A stretch of 64,000 nt of DNA from Leucaena leucocephala (taxonomy: Eukaryota > Streptophyta > Magnoliopsida > Fabales > Fabaceae), in assembly GCA_037074615.1 (NCBI GenBank), contig CM073560.1, positions 8,935,501-8,999,500 on the forward strand. The letters are read 5' to 3'. The number at the start of each line of letters is the position of its first letter. The stretch's first letter is position 1. Both the position numbers and the translations under genes were made by a program. This document shows positions 20,631 through 31,948 of the stretch, piece by piece. The notes beneath the pieces are model-generated. The model had not been told where the DNA came from, searched no databases, and worked only from the letters and a program-made list of their open reading frames with translations.

Positions 20631-21329
20631 ATAAATTTCTTCCTCGAAATTTACTTGGCATCTTAGTCAATGATCCTGGATATAGCTCTTCTGTATATCC
20701 TTTCCTGGTTTATGACTAAGGCTTGGGGCATTCCTTCTCTTATACTTATGGACAATTCATTACACTTGTGAGTAGTGTCCATTTCTTTCATATCTTATCC
20801 CTTAGAATTTTTATGTAATTCTGGGGTCTACTTCACTCTTCTTACACTTTGCTAATCTCTCTGGAGAAATATTGTTCTTCTGACTTCCTTTCTCCTGATA
20901 CGAGATCATAACCCAGATAACTTCTCTGACTTTTCTTAACTGTTCTCATAACTTCATGCATCTATGCTCAACTTTTGTGGCATTTGCACTTTCTATCCCT
21001 TCTTAGGGCTTACATATCTTTAGGCTAGTCTTGCCTTAGCACCTTTCAATTTAACATGCTACTGGGTTAGGGCTAGATTACTCTTTATATAGCTTTAGGC
21101 CCTAGCAATCTCTTTCTTATAGAACTATGTTCTATCTTTGCTTTGCCTTAGACCCTCTTCTCTAGGTCTCTCTGGCCTTTTATTACCATTTCCTTTAGAT
21201 CAGAAAAGAACTCTTCATTATCCACATCATTATCTAGGCCTATAGTTCCTTACAGCTCAGTCGCCCTTACCGCTATGGTTCTTCTTAATCATTCTTAGGG
21301 TCGACCTTAGGGAATATTGAAGACTGTGT
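20631..21329 (-). other. LARD internal 3' untranslated stretch
   Basis: About 700 bp of pyrimidine-rich plus strand with no open frame, domain or repeat that I can recognise. Confidence 0.5.
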
Positions 21330-21490
21330 CTGGTGTAAGAGCAAATACCTTTCCTAGGGATGTCCGCATTCTTAGGGCAACCTCTTACAAAGTGGCCTTT
21401 CTTACCACAACTGCTTTGCCCTGCTCGACACTCCCATGTGCCATGGCTCTTTCCACCACATTGACATCTCTGTTCTCCAATCTGATCATT
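21330..21490 (-). pseudogene. Second nucleocapsid-like remnant
   Basis: In one minus-strand frame the segment reads RCQCGGKSHGTWECRAG followed by SSCGKKGHFVRGCPKN. These are two degenerate CCHC knuckles in the order and spacing of a chromovirus nucleocapsid; the second lacks its first Cys. It lies 2.5 kb downstream of the gag remnant in the same element, so the internal region holds two nucleocapsid-like pieces, through duplication or acquisition. Longer open frames here are shadows in other frames. Confidence 0.6.
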
Positions 21491-21879
21491 ACCTTGATCA
21501 GTCCCTTGTATGAACTATCGCCTCTTTGCAACTTACTATTGGCTCCACACCTTGAGCTACCTCCTAGAGTGCTCTTAGCCAATGCTTTTCTATTCTCAAT
21601 ACATAGGGAATTCTATTCTTTTCTGCTTCTCAGGCATACTTCTACCAAACTTTGAATATCAGTACTCAGCTTTGGACTTGGACTCCGTCTTTGCTAAGGG
21701 AAAGCTAAGTTTAGTCTGTATACTAGAGGCTATCTGAGAAAACCATTATAAAATAATTTCTCTGGGTGAGTTTATCAACTAGTGAAGCTTCCTCACCTTA
21801 ACTTCGTCTTTGGCATTCATCTTCCCAAAGAGATACTACATTGTACTCATATCTCATGGCTCATTACTTTCCTTAGGTT

Positions 21880-22029
21880 AGGTCTAACTACGACCTCGGG
21901 ATCTAACTGCGATCAACCATTAGCCTCTTCAGAATCCAACTGCGACTCTGAAGCTGTTAGGATCTATCTGCGATCCTGGAGCCATGCTAGGATCTAACTG
22001 TGACCCTCCAGAATCTAACTGCGATTCTG
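21880..22029 (-). other. Array of hairpins with constant loop and variable stems
   Basis: Six successive hairpins share loop TAACTGC or a near variant. They are AGGTC/GACCT (21880-21896), GATC/GATC (21900-21914), CTTCAGAATC/GACTCTGAAG with one mismatch (21927-21953), AGGATC/GATCCT (21959-21977), AGGATC/GACCCT with one mismatch (21989-22007) and CAGAATC/GATTCTG (22009-22029). The stems differ in sequence yet stay complementary. Further members lie at 22233-22251 and 92-110. In the element's sense the loop is GCAGTTA. Confidence 0.8.
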
Positions 22030-22446
22030 TTGTACTGTATATCTCTCGAAGATTTTAAACCAACAGACTAAGTTATAAGGTTAACTGCTTCCACCTGTTG
22101 ATAACTCCATAAATAAACATTTGAAAATTTTATAGCCTCATATCATTTACCCAGACTTTACTTACTTCCTCTTTTACTCAGGAGTTCCTTCTCATCTTTC
22201 AACCTGTGCTCTAACTGCGACCCATTTGAATTATGTTCTAACTGTGAGCATTCTACATCAGATCCAACTCTTATATGAAGAGTGATCTATACTCATCTGA
22301 ATCTAGCTCTATCTGAGAGTCACCTGTTTCAGATCCAACTCTTATCTGAAGAGTGATCTAGAAACAATCCCTTTACCGTTATCTGTATACCATTCCGCTT
22401 AATAGAAATGGCCCTGAGTACTGTATTCACAAGCCTATAGAAATAC

Positions 22447-22506
22447 CTGAGTAACCTCAATCATATCTGAGTAACCTCAATCATATCTGAGTAACCTCAA
22501 TCATAC
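22447..22506. repeat. Three tandem 20-bp repeats
   Basis: CTGAGTAACCTCAATCATAT or a close variant occurs three times in a row. The homologous place in element 1 (near 307) has one copy, so this is a recent slippage expansion. Confidence 0.85.
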
Positions 22507-23509
22507 ATCATGTCTGAGTATCATATCATAACTTATCGTCCCATAACTGAGACTATTAATTATCCTCAATACATGTCGTATCATTCTCATATCATATGGT
22601 ATGGGAGCAACATACTTTCTCATAACTTTCTCGTCTCATAAGTGTACTCATATATATTCTACCCTGCATGCACTGCAAGAGGGGAGTATCCATTCATCAT
22701 AGCATACTCTAACATGCATGTCATCATATTTTGCTCAACCATCCATCAGACATTGTAATAATCTAAGTAAGCCTTAAAACATATTTTCTTTATCATATTA
22801 TTTGTCAGATCATCATCTAATCATACTATCTATCGCATTACCTGCCAGATTATCAATCACATGATCAGAATCTGACAGGCACCTCTGTCTATCTTACTTA
22901 GGCTGCTACACTACCCTCTTACCAGGGTATAGACTCAACCCTTCATTACTTTATCTTACATAGGGAATAGGGGAGTCACTTTATCTTTGAAACTATGGTT
23001 ATCTTTCTTTACTATCTCTTAACTTCTTCTATCTATCCATCAGTCCCAGTCTATTCTTGATCGGACTATGATTACTTATTGGCCTTTCATTTGATCCTTA
23101 ATCTTCATGGATCTCATTCATCATCTTTCACTATTACTTCTGTTCTCTAGGGTATTCTCCCCTAGGTCTACTACTTCTTTGTGATGGAATCCCCCTGCTC
23201 AGGGAACATTTAGATCTTTATCTATTACCCATCAAGTCTCTCACCTTAGACCATGTGCTAGGATCATTCCTAGGCAAATCTCATCCCAGCTTTTAGGTCT
23301 TCTATTCAGATTAGCTGAATAAAACCTCTGTAATGCAGATCTACTCTTAGTTATCACATAGAAGATCTACTTTTTCACATTGTCTTAAACTGATCTTTCG
23401 TACCTCAGTACCTTTGTACTGTCTGGTTTACCATATGCTATACCAATCCTCTAGCTGGTGGACTTCAGCGAGTTTGGTACCATCATTCATATGGCCTCTG
23501 CTATCTTTT

Positions 23510-23750
23510 GTTGTGACCTGAGAACTGCATAGTCACAACTCACATGCTCTACGACTTTTAGTCGCAATCGTCGCACACTACTCGTCACGACCTGGCAGCT
23601 CTGCGTCCTTTAGTCGCAACCTATAACATTGCTACCTGAACTCCTTTATACACTGGTCGCGTACTGCAATATTACTCATTGCGACCTGAGGTCTTCTTAC
23701 GTCACAACATCAACTTATCTGTACATATTAGTCGCGACATAAGACTCCTC
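23510..23750. repeat. GTCGCGAC dyad-box array in LARD element 2
   Basis: Homologous to 1397-1625. Box variants start at 23510, 23532, 23561, 23584 and 23613 (spacings 22, 29, 23, 29) and continue to about 23735. The two copies share most positions but differ at some CpG sites, as independent decay would give. Confidence 0.8.
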
Positions 23751-23958
23751 TTTTCTACTTCCTACTTTTAAAACATGTAGTCATACTCATCCTCATACAA
23801 CGGCAACATACTAGGTATAGGGTAGCTCAATAGTGTGCATACTGGACAATACAATCCAATCACATTCAGGATTTATCCGTTCATTAGCCAGTGGAAACAG
23901 AACACAAATAAACTCGTACCTTAGTTTGGTACAAGAGACTTTCTTATCCCGTTTCCAG

Positions 23959-24644
23959 TCAGGTATATACTCTTCCTTGAGTCGGGTATCTTTCGCCCGT
24001 TGTGTTCTGTGGACACTTCCTGGCATAATGTCCAGGCTTTCCACACCTATAGCGTAACCCTTGACCTACTGGACAAGGCCTCGTACCATGGTCTCGACCA
24101 CAGTTCCTACATACATTAGGCCTTGGTTGCCTGCTAACTTCTTTTGGCCCACTACCTAGCCTACTTCCCTGTTTCTTATTAACTTTTGACCCATATGCTG
24201 GCCCATTTCTCTTCTTACTATTCCTTCTCAAGGAACCTGGTGGCATCACTTTTAGTGGTACTGATGGAGTAGGCTCACTCTTTGCTGGTTATTGCACCTT
24301 CTTTTCTGGCTTGTAAACTGCCACCTGGGTCTTTCTTTCAGTGGGACATTCTAAAACCTTAAAGATTTTCTCTAACTAGCTTACCCAATCCTCAGCTACT
24401 TGAGTGCCAAAAGTCCCTTCAAACATGGGCGGATTAAACTTATGGAATCGTTCCATCCATGTCTGCAGACTTTCCTGGTCATTATTATTTCTTATAGACC
24501 CCTGATGTCTATTCATTCCAGTCTGCTCATGATCTGGCTGAGGTTCAGGTTCTATATCATTCTCTGGTACTACTTACTTCCCAGACTACTGTAATCTTGC
24601 AACCGCCGTAGTGATAGCAGAATCTCGCTCTTGATCATGGCGAG
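23959..24644 (-). pseudogene. LARD gag remnant, 3' part (copy 2)
   Basis: The C-terminal part of the same gag remnant as at 1895-2743. It has the basic region, then CRNCGRDHGTRPC and YRCGKPGHYARKC in a 96-codon frame ending at 23959. The capsid deletion and the Cys to Arg change in the second knuckle are shared with copy 1. The N-terminal part (27815-28018) is separated by the solo LTR inserted at 24645. Confidence 0.7.
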
Positions 24645-27600
24645 TGTAACATCCCGATTTTTGGTCTAGGAGAACTGGGAAGTAGTCTGATATGGGCAGG
24701 CTACTAAACCCGTAGTCCCAGGGTAGTAATCTGATATGGGCGGATCACTTACCTGTATTTGTAGGATCCGAGGGATGAGCTAAGTCCTTCAGGATGTAAA
24801 GATGAGTTAAGTCTTTAACCTACAGAATCGGGACAGTTCGCCTAGGTTCAAAATGAGGAATGTGAGGAATATCCTAAGTCTTAAGCCTTGGAATTCTGCA
24901 AGAAGCTTGTATGGGCTGGCTCCTGTGTAAGATAACCTGATATGGGCGGGTTGTCGAGCTTTTCAATTAACGATGACTCCCGAAGAGTTTAGGGGATGAG
25001 TTATTAAAAGAGAATTTCTAGAACTTAAGATGAAGGATAAGAAGATGAGAATAGATGCCAGAAAGAGAATGTAGGGGCAAAATCGTAATTATGGGAAAGA
25101 TCGGGCTGGTAGCCGATGAGTACCATATTTTGCCAGAAAATAGAGAAAATTATGCTGATCATTTCACTGAACTGTAAAATGTGCATACGAGGTCTCTATG
25201 AGTATGAAAGAATTATGGAAAGTTTAAGGACAAAAAGGTGGGGTCCTTAAGTGTAATTTTAGCCAAATAAAAAGGGATTTAATTGAAAAGAAGAAAAGTT
25301 CCTTGGGGCTAAAGTATAATTAAAGAAAATCAGGCCGGAAGTGGTTTGGACTGTCCGGAAGCATTTCAGTCCCAGATTTCACCGGTAGAGAGAGCAAGGG
25401 ACGCTCGGTAATCTGGCTTAATACAGGAATTTTTGAAGACTCTAGATAGCCAGAAATGGACTGATCGTCCAAAAGTTATAAAAATTCATACCGGATATCC
25501 TAGATTTCAGTTCTAGGTGAGAAAATACAGGATGATACGTCCTTATGGGGCGGATGTCAGGAAACTGACAGAATACCGATAGGAGGCCTGTAGAAAAAGT
25601 TATTCGCAAATTAGAAAATCTAGACGGGAGTGTGAGGCCTCCGGGTATCCGATAGGGAGATTTATCGGTATTTGAAAAGGGACTGAATGAGTTTGGATGA
25701 CCTCAGTCAGATGAATGATATGACTCACAGGGATGCCTGAACACCGCAGGCCAGTGTATCGGACAGAAGGAGCCGGTGTCCGGATATGTGTATAAACGGT
25801 GAAAAATAGATTAAATATTCAATAAACATTAACGGGGGGAGTTTCCTCGTAATGCGTGCCATGAAGGTAATGGACCCTGAAAGGCCCAATAATGGCGCCA
25901 ACAAGGCCCAGTAAGACACTTGGACTGATAGGTGGGCCAGTGTCCGGCAGAACCTCAGAAAAGTGCGAAATTATGAAAATGCCCCTGTGTTGTACTAAAG
26001 GGGTAGTAGATGTATGAGGGCATTTTGGTCATTCTGGACAGGCCCAGAAGCCAGGGCACATACAGATAAAGTTACTTAGAGTCAGTATATGCCCTGACAG
26101 AGTACAGAAGGATGCGAAATGATGATTTTACCCTTAGGGTTAAAATAGCGCAAGAAAGGGCACCCAAGGGTATTTTGGTAATTTGCCAAGGGATGTTTCT
26201 TGGGAATCGAGCCATCAGAGTACTTGAGCTTGATCAGGATCCAAGATAACATTCCCAGAGCCCAAAAACGTAGGCCCAGTGATATGTGGGAAAAAGTGGC
26301 ATTAAAATACTATTTTAATGCTGTTTCAATAAAGTAAAGTTACTCGGTCGGCACGATAACCGAGGAGGTGATCAGATAAAGTCCGGGACTTATCTGGATA
26401 GCATTGGAAGGCGTGAAAGGTCTCTTCCAGGTGCCACATGGCGCAATCTTAGAGGCAGAAGAAAGTTGAGGACACCTATTACGGTGCAAGACTCTGGACC
26501 GGTACTGGATTGGACTGAACTGCTGAGTCAGCTGATGAGGTGTCCAGGAATTGTGACATGTGAAGAATGTGGCGATGAGGTGTCCCGGTGAGGTGTCCTG
26601 GATGATGTCATGCATGATGCAGTAAAAAGGAATAAAGAAAAATAGGAAAATCTAGGAAAAACCAGGACCACATGTTCAGATGGCTTCAAAATTACATAAA
26701 TGCCATCCATTAAAGCTATAAATACCCCCTTCCCCTCCCATTTTATGCATCCCACGTTTTTGGCAAGAAAAGAGAGAGAAAGAAGAGAGAGAAGGAGAAA
26801 GAAAGAAAGAAAGAAAGAAAGAAAGGAAGTTCTGGTGGAGTTGGAAGCAGTATAGAAGTTCTGGAGTTCTGCTTTTGAGGTAGTAACTAATCCTAGCTCT
26901 TATGTAATGTCTTTGTGATTTGTTGTGCTATTGTTTGGTTGGATTGTTGTCTTATATGTTATGCTTGAAGCTCTATTACAATGCTATGATCATATGTTAT
27001 TGAATATGGAAGCACGCAGCATACTTATCTGTACACAATCACAAGCAAGCACCGTCACTCTGCATTACATATATTGTTATGATTATTACTACTGAGATTC
27101 CCCCGAATCTCATTCCCATATATAACATTACAGGGGAGGTTCTGTCAAAATAAAATCTGGAAATTTTGAGAGACGCCGTTAGGCTGCCAAAATTCTAGCA
27201 ACGAAGAAGGAACAAAGAAAGGAACTGATACGTACTGTGTACGTAGGTGCTGTCTAAGGAGGCTGGAAGTGAGTGGACCTAGCGGGTTCATCCAGTCTTT
27301 CCTGGGTACTTACGTAGAATGGTAGCTCCTACGGGAATTACCGAATCGGTATAACATCGGTTACTTTCTAAAGAAGAATTGTAGCAGTTATGCTGCCGGA
27401 TTTTAGGCAGGAAAAGATGTAATAGAAATATGATAATTTGCTGTATGCCTTGTTGTATGACATTTTATTATTTAATAATAAATGTTGTTTGGCATGTTCA
27501 ATTTGTGAATGGGGAATTAAGGGAGAAATTCGCAGGTCTTGAGGTAGCAGTGTTCTGACCTCAGTTTGACCCAGTAAACGGAGGAGTTTGGCTATGAAAT

Positions 27601-27814
27601 TTGGTGAGCCAGTAGTACACATCTGGGGCATTCCGTGGATAGGTAATAAGCCTCATTTGGATGTGCAGAACGAGATAATTTAATTGTCAAATTAAAGGTC
27701 CAGAATAAGGAACTTAAGAGCAAAATTTTGAATTTCTGGGCTTAAGTTAAGATATAATCAAGCTAATGTTGCTTCCGCAAGTGTACTCTGAGGAGCCTAA
27801 GGGAGGATGTTTCA
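24645..27814 (+). mobile_element. Solo LTR, family C (3.17 kb)
   Basis: The termini are TGTAACATCCCG and GGATGTTTCA, with an exact TSD GCGAG at 24640-24644 and 27815-27819. It is inserted in gag of LARD element 2 in the opposite orientation. A TATA box is at 26717 and a U3 palindrome at 26299-26321. The conserved module is at about 27225-27355, and a GAAA-type microsatellite lies near 26800. It is the same family as 38996-42021. Confidence 0.93.
26717..26724 (+). promoter_or_regulatory. LTR TATA box (family C)
   Basis: TATAAATA followed by CCCC in the shared LTR context. Confidence 0.6.
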
Positions 27815-28018
27815 GCGAGCCTAGGCTGCTCGCATCTCATCGTGACTTATGACTTAACTTGTTGTAACTTGGATATCTGGCATCCTCACCATAGTATCTG
27901 GTTACAACACGATACCTCAAGCTACTCTTGCAGCTTCCTTAGTCGTGAACTGATCAGATTCTGTCTCTATCTCTGGAGGAAACTGCTTCTTAAACCTTGT
28001 TCTGCTTAGTCCAGCCAT
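27815..28018 (-). pseudogene. LARD gag remnant, 5' part (copy 2)
   Basis: This starts at the ATG at 28018-28016 with MAGLSRTRFKK as in copy 1 and runs to the solo LTR insertion. In-frame stops match copy 1 in part, so decay began before the two copies separated. Confidence 0.65.
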
Positions 28019-28260
28019 ATTGTGTTAATAAACACAAGACCTCTACTGTGTCGGCTGACTAAGATTAGCCCATCATAATCATATCCTTCGTAAGACTATA
28101 AAGCTCGGGGTACAGCCTCATTCATCTGGGTGTCACTGTCTTCTGTCTAAACCTTTCCAAGCAGTGAACACCATCCCTATATCCTACTCTAGGGAGAGGA
28201 CCACTCAAACTTCTCATTTGTTTAAGGAATCAAACTAACTAAACCAGAGCATCATTGAGC

Positions 28261-28317
28261 CAGAACCTTATGTTCTATGCCAGAATCTTATGCTCTGAGC
28301 CAGAACCCTTTGTTCTG
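28261..28317 (-). other. Leader hairpins next to PBS (copy 2)
   Basis: Hairpins with stem AGAAC/GTTCT (28262-28276) and CAGAAC/GTTCTG (28301-28317, loop CCTTT) match those at 2986-3042 in element 1. Confidence 0.65.
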
Positions 28318-28385
28318 TGCTAACTTTATTCTGTACTAACACCATAAATTATCTGTTTAGAGCATTTTCTAAGCCAGAATCCTTT

Positions 28386-28397
28386 GGTCTGATACCA
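28386..28397 (-). promoter_or_regulatory. Primer-binding site of LARD element 2
   Basis: The minus strand reads TGGTATCAGACC, 3 nt from the LTR. It is the initiator tRNA-Met type with one mismatch to the usual TGGTATCAGAGC. Confidence 0.85.
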
Positions 28398-28400
28398 AAA

Positions 28401-31400
28401 TGAAACATCCTTACTTTGATATGTCTTAGGGACCATTTGGTAGCATTTAGAACCACTTTCAAGGTCATTGAAGTCTGATTCCCCAATCTGGAATTTTACT
28501 CTTATCGAGTACTATTTACTTGAAAATTCCAGATGAGTGACCTGACTTCGAAAAATTATAACTAATTCTAGAAAAATCAAAATGAAGTGATTCCAATTCA
28601 TAAATGAGGCTAACTCAATTATATTTCAGGGAAAAATAACTCGTTGACCATGCATTGACCGAGTCAACATCAGTCAACATTTCTATTTTACTGTTCATCC
28701 AGCATTTTCTCCTGAATCCAGCATTCTGGTCCCAACTTTGATAATTTATATCTCCTTGTGTAGACATCCAAATGAGACGTTTTATATATAAAATTAAATC
28801 TTGGTATGTCTACCATTTACCATAAAAATTTCGTACATTTATTCATCCATTTACTATTTTTAATTATGGATCCAACATCCTCATGTCCCCACGGGTTACT
28901 ATTCATAGCGTTAATTTTCAGCAACCAACATTACATACATAGGCATACATCCATCATATATCAGTCAAACTTGCCAAACAACAATTATTATTAAATAATA
29001 AGTCATTATACATCAGGGCATGTATGAAATTCTCATATTTCTATTACATCATTTTCCTGCCTAAAATCCGGCAGCATAACCGCTACGCTTCATCTTCAGA
29101 AAGTAACTGATCTTGTACCGATTCGGTAATTCCCATGAGAACTACCATTCTACGTAAGTACCCAGGAAAGACTGGATGAATCGGCTAGGTCCACTCACTT
29201 CCAGCCTCCTTAGACAGTACCTACGTACACAGTACGTATCAGCTCCTTTCTCTACTATTGCCATCTTGTCATAATTTCGGCAGCATAACGGCGTCTCTTA
29301 AAATTTCCAGAATTCATTTTGACATAACCTCCCCTGTAATGGTTTACTTATTGGGATGAGATTCGGGGGAATCTCAGTAGCAACAATCATAACAATATAT
29401 GTAATGCAGAGTGACAGTGCTTGCTTGTGATTGTGTACAGATAAGTATGCCGCGTGCTTCCATGCTTAATAACATATGATCATAGCATTATAGCAGAGCT
29501 TCAGACATAACATATAAGACAACAATCCAACCAAACAATAGCACAACAAATCACAAAGCCATTACATAAAAGCTAGGATTAGTTACTACATCAAAGGCTC
29601 AGCAGAGCTCTACTATCTCTATTCTACTTCCAGCTCCGCCAGAACTTCCTTTCTTCCTTTCTTCCTCTCACTTTCTCTCTCTAGCACCTCCTCCTCTCTC
29701 TAAAAGCACCTTAGGCCGTGGCATATGAAGGCAAAAGGGGGGTATTTATAACCTCCTCCAATGGCAATCCTGTAATTTCCATTAACTTTGATCCTGCGGT
29801 CCTGGTTTTTCCTGGATTTTCCTATTTTTCTTAATTCCTCCTTTACTGCATCATGCATGACATCATTGGGACACCTCACCAGGACACCTCAGCGCCACAT
29901 TTATCATATGTCTGAAATCCTGGACACCTCAGCAGCTGACTCAGCATGCTGACTCACCGATCCAGTCTCTTGCCTCGTAATACGTGTCCTCAACCCTTTC
30001 TTCTGCCTTTAAGATTGCGCCATGTGGCACCTGGAAGGGACCTTTCACGCCTTCCAATGATATCCAGATAAATCCAGAACTTTATCTGATCGCCTCCTCG
30101 GTTATCGTGCCGACCGAGTAACTTTACTTTATTGAAACAGCATTAAAATAATATTTTAATGCCGCTTTTTCCCACACATTACTGGGCCTACGTTTTATGG
30201 GCTCTGGGAATGTTATCTTGGATCCTGATCAAGCTCAAGTACTCTGATGGCTCGATTCCCAAGAAACATCCCTTGGCAAATTACCAAAATACCCTTGGGT
30301 GCCCTTTCTTGTATTATTTTAACCCTTAGGGTAAAATCGTCATTTTACACCCTTCTGTACCCTGTCAGGGTATATACTGACTCTAAGTAACTTTATCTGT
30401 ATGTACCTTGGCTTCTGGGCCTGTCCAGAATTACCAAAATGCCCTTCATTCATCTGTTACACTTTTGTACAACACAGAGGCATTTTCGTAATTTCGCACT
30501 TTTCCGGGGTTCTGCCTGACACTGGCCCACCTATCAGTCCAAGTATCTTACTGGGCCTCTGTTGGTGCCATTATTGGGCCTTTCTGGGTCCAATATCCTC
30601 ATGGCACGCATTACGAGGAATCTTCCCCCGTTAATAATTATTAAATATTTTATCTATTATTCACCGTTTATACAAATATCCGGACACCGGCTCCTTCTGT
30701 CCGATACACTGGCCTGCGGTGTTCAGGCATCCCTGTGAGTCATATCAGTCATCTGACTGAGGTCATCCGAACTCATTCAGTCCCTTTTTAAATACCGATA
30801 AATCTCCCTATCGGATACCCGGAGGCCTCATACTCCGTCTGGATTTTCTAATCTGGGAATAACTTTTTCTACAGGCCTCCTATCGGTATTCTGTCAGTTT
30901 CCCGACATCCGTCCCATAAGGACGTATCATCCTGTATTTTCTCACCTAGATCTGAATTCTAGGATATCCGGTATGAATTTTTATAACTTTTGGACGATCA
31001 GTCCATTTCTGGCTATCTGGAGTCTTCAAAAATTCCTGTATTAAGCCAGATTACCGAGCGTCACTTGCTCTCTCTACCGGTGAAATCTGGGACTGAAATG
31101 CTTTCGGACAGTCCAAACCACTTGCGGCCTGACTTTCTTTAATTACAATTTAGCCCCAGGGAACTTTTCTTCTTTTCATTTAAGTCCCTTTTTACTTGGC
31201 TAAAATTACACTTAAGGACCCCACATTTTTGTCTACTTTCCTTTTTGGCCTTGAAACTTTCCATAATTGCACTTAAGTCCTTTCATTTCCTTTACTAGGT
31301 CTAGGGGCATTATTGTCTTTTCATGTTTTACCAGAGTATTCTCTGGCCCTGGTCAACTATCCAGATACCCCTTCTTGACTGTCTAACCTTAGCCAAATGA

Positions 31401-31943
31401 CCAAAATACCCTTTACTTATTCTATAACATAAGGGCATTTTCGTCATTTTGCACATTTTTCCCGGACACCGGCCCCTCTTACCACTGAACTGATATTATG
31501 GGCCTGGGCCTTCCCTGGTGTCACTACGAGCCTTAGACAACACTGTATGGCCTCTGGCCATAGTCCGATCATCTCTATTCGGACTGCCTTTCCTTTACCG
31601 ATTATAACTGTAATTTCCCATCTTTGAGAATTTTTACAGAAAAATCGGGACCTCAAATCAAAATTCTGTGACTCCTCATTAAATCCGGAATCCTTTTCTC
31701 TATCTCCCGGTATTTTCAGATATTTTATCCGGATCGGGCTGTTTTGGCCTGAAAAAGCACTCACGCGCACATAGAGACCTCATATGCACATTTCACAGTT
31801 CAGTGAAATGATCAACATAATTTTCTCTATTTTCTGGCAAAATATGGTACTCATCGGCTACCAGTCCGATCTTTCCCATAATTACGATTATGCCCTTGAA
31901 TTCTCCTTCTGGCATCTCTAGGCCTAAAAATTGGGGTGTTACA
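28401..31943 (-). repeat. 5' LTR of LARD element 2 (family T)
   Basis: The partner of 17015-20613, 3543 bp, with the same termini and a TATA box at 29743-29750. It matches its partner closely over most of its length. It has a diverged patch at about 30660-30930 that looks more like other LTRs, and it lacks about 50 bp near 31770. Confidence 0.92.
29743..29750 (-). promoter_or_regulatory. LTR TATA box (family T, copy 3)
   Basis: TATAAATA on the minus strand, as in the partner LTR; this one would drive the element. Confidence 0.6.
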
Positions 31944-31948
31944 TTATT

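Larger units (their letters stand above)
17015..31943 (-). mobile_element. Complete LARD-like Tekay-derived element 2
   Basis: 14,929 bp bounded by an exact TSD TTATT (17010-17014 and 31944-31948). The LTRs are 3599 bp (17015-20613) and 3543 bp (28401-31943). The PBS is at 28386-28397 and the PPT just inside 20613, both showing minus-strand orientation. After removal of the nested solo LTR (24645-27814 plus one TSD) the internal region is about 4.6 kb. It holds a capsid-deleted gag, a second nucleocapsid-like remnant, a GTCGCGAC array and a hairpin array, but no pol. Long LTRs and missing pol fit the LARD class; the gag remnant and PPT context tie it to Tekay-like chromoviruses. Confidence 0.9.

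Noticed and set aside
21880..22029. CRISPR-like array (repeated short loop with variable flanks)
   Set aside because: Plant nuclear DNA, repeat core only 7 bp and the variable parts pair with each other; hairpin array, not spacers.
26760..26830. GAAA/GAGA microsatellite as a feature of interest
   Set aside because: Simple purine-rich sequence just downstream of the TATA box occurs in all LTRs here; ordinary length variation.
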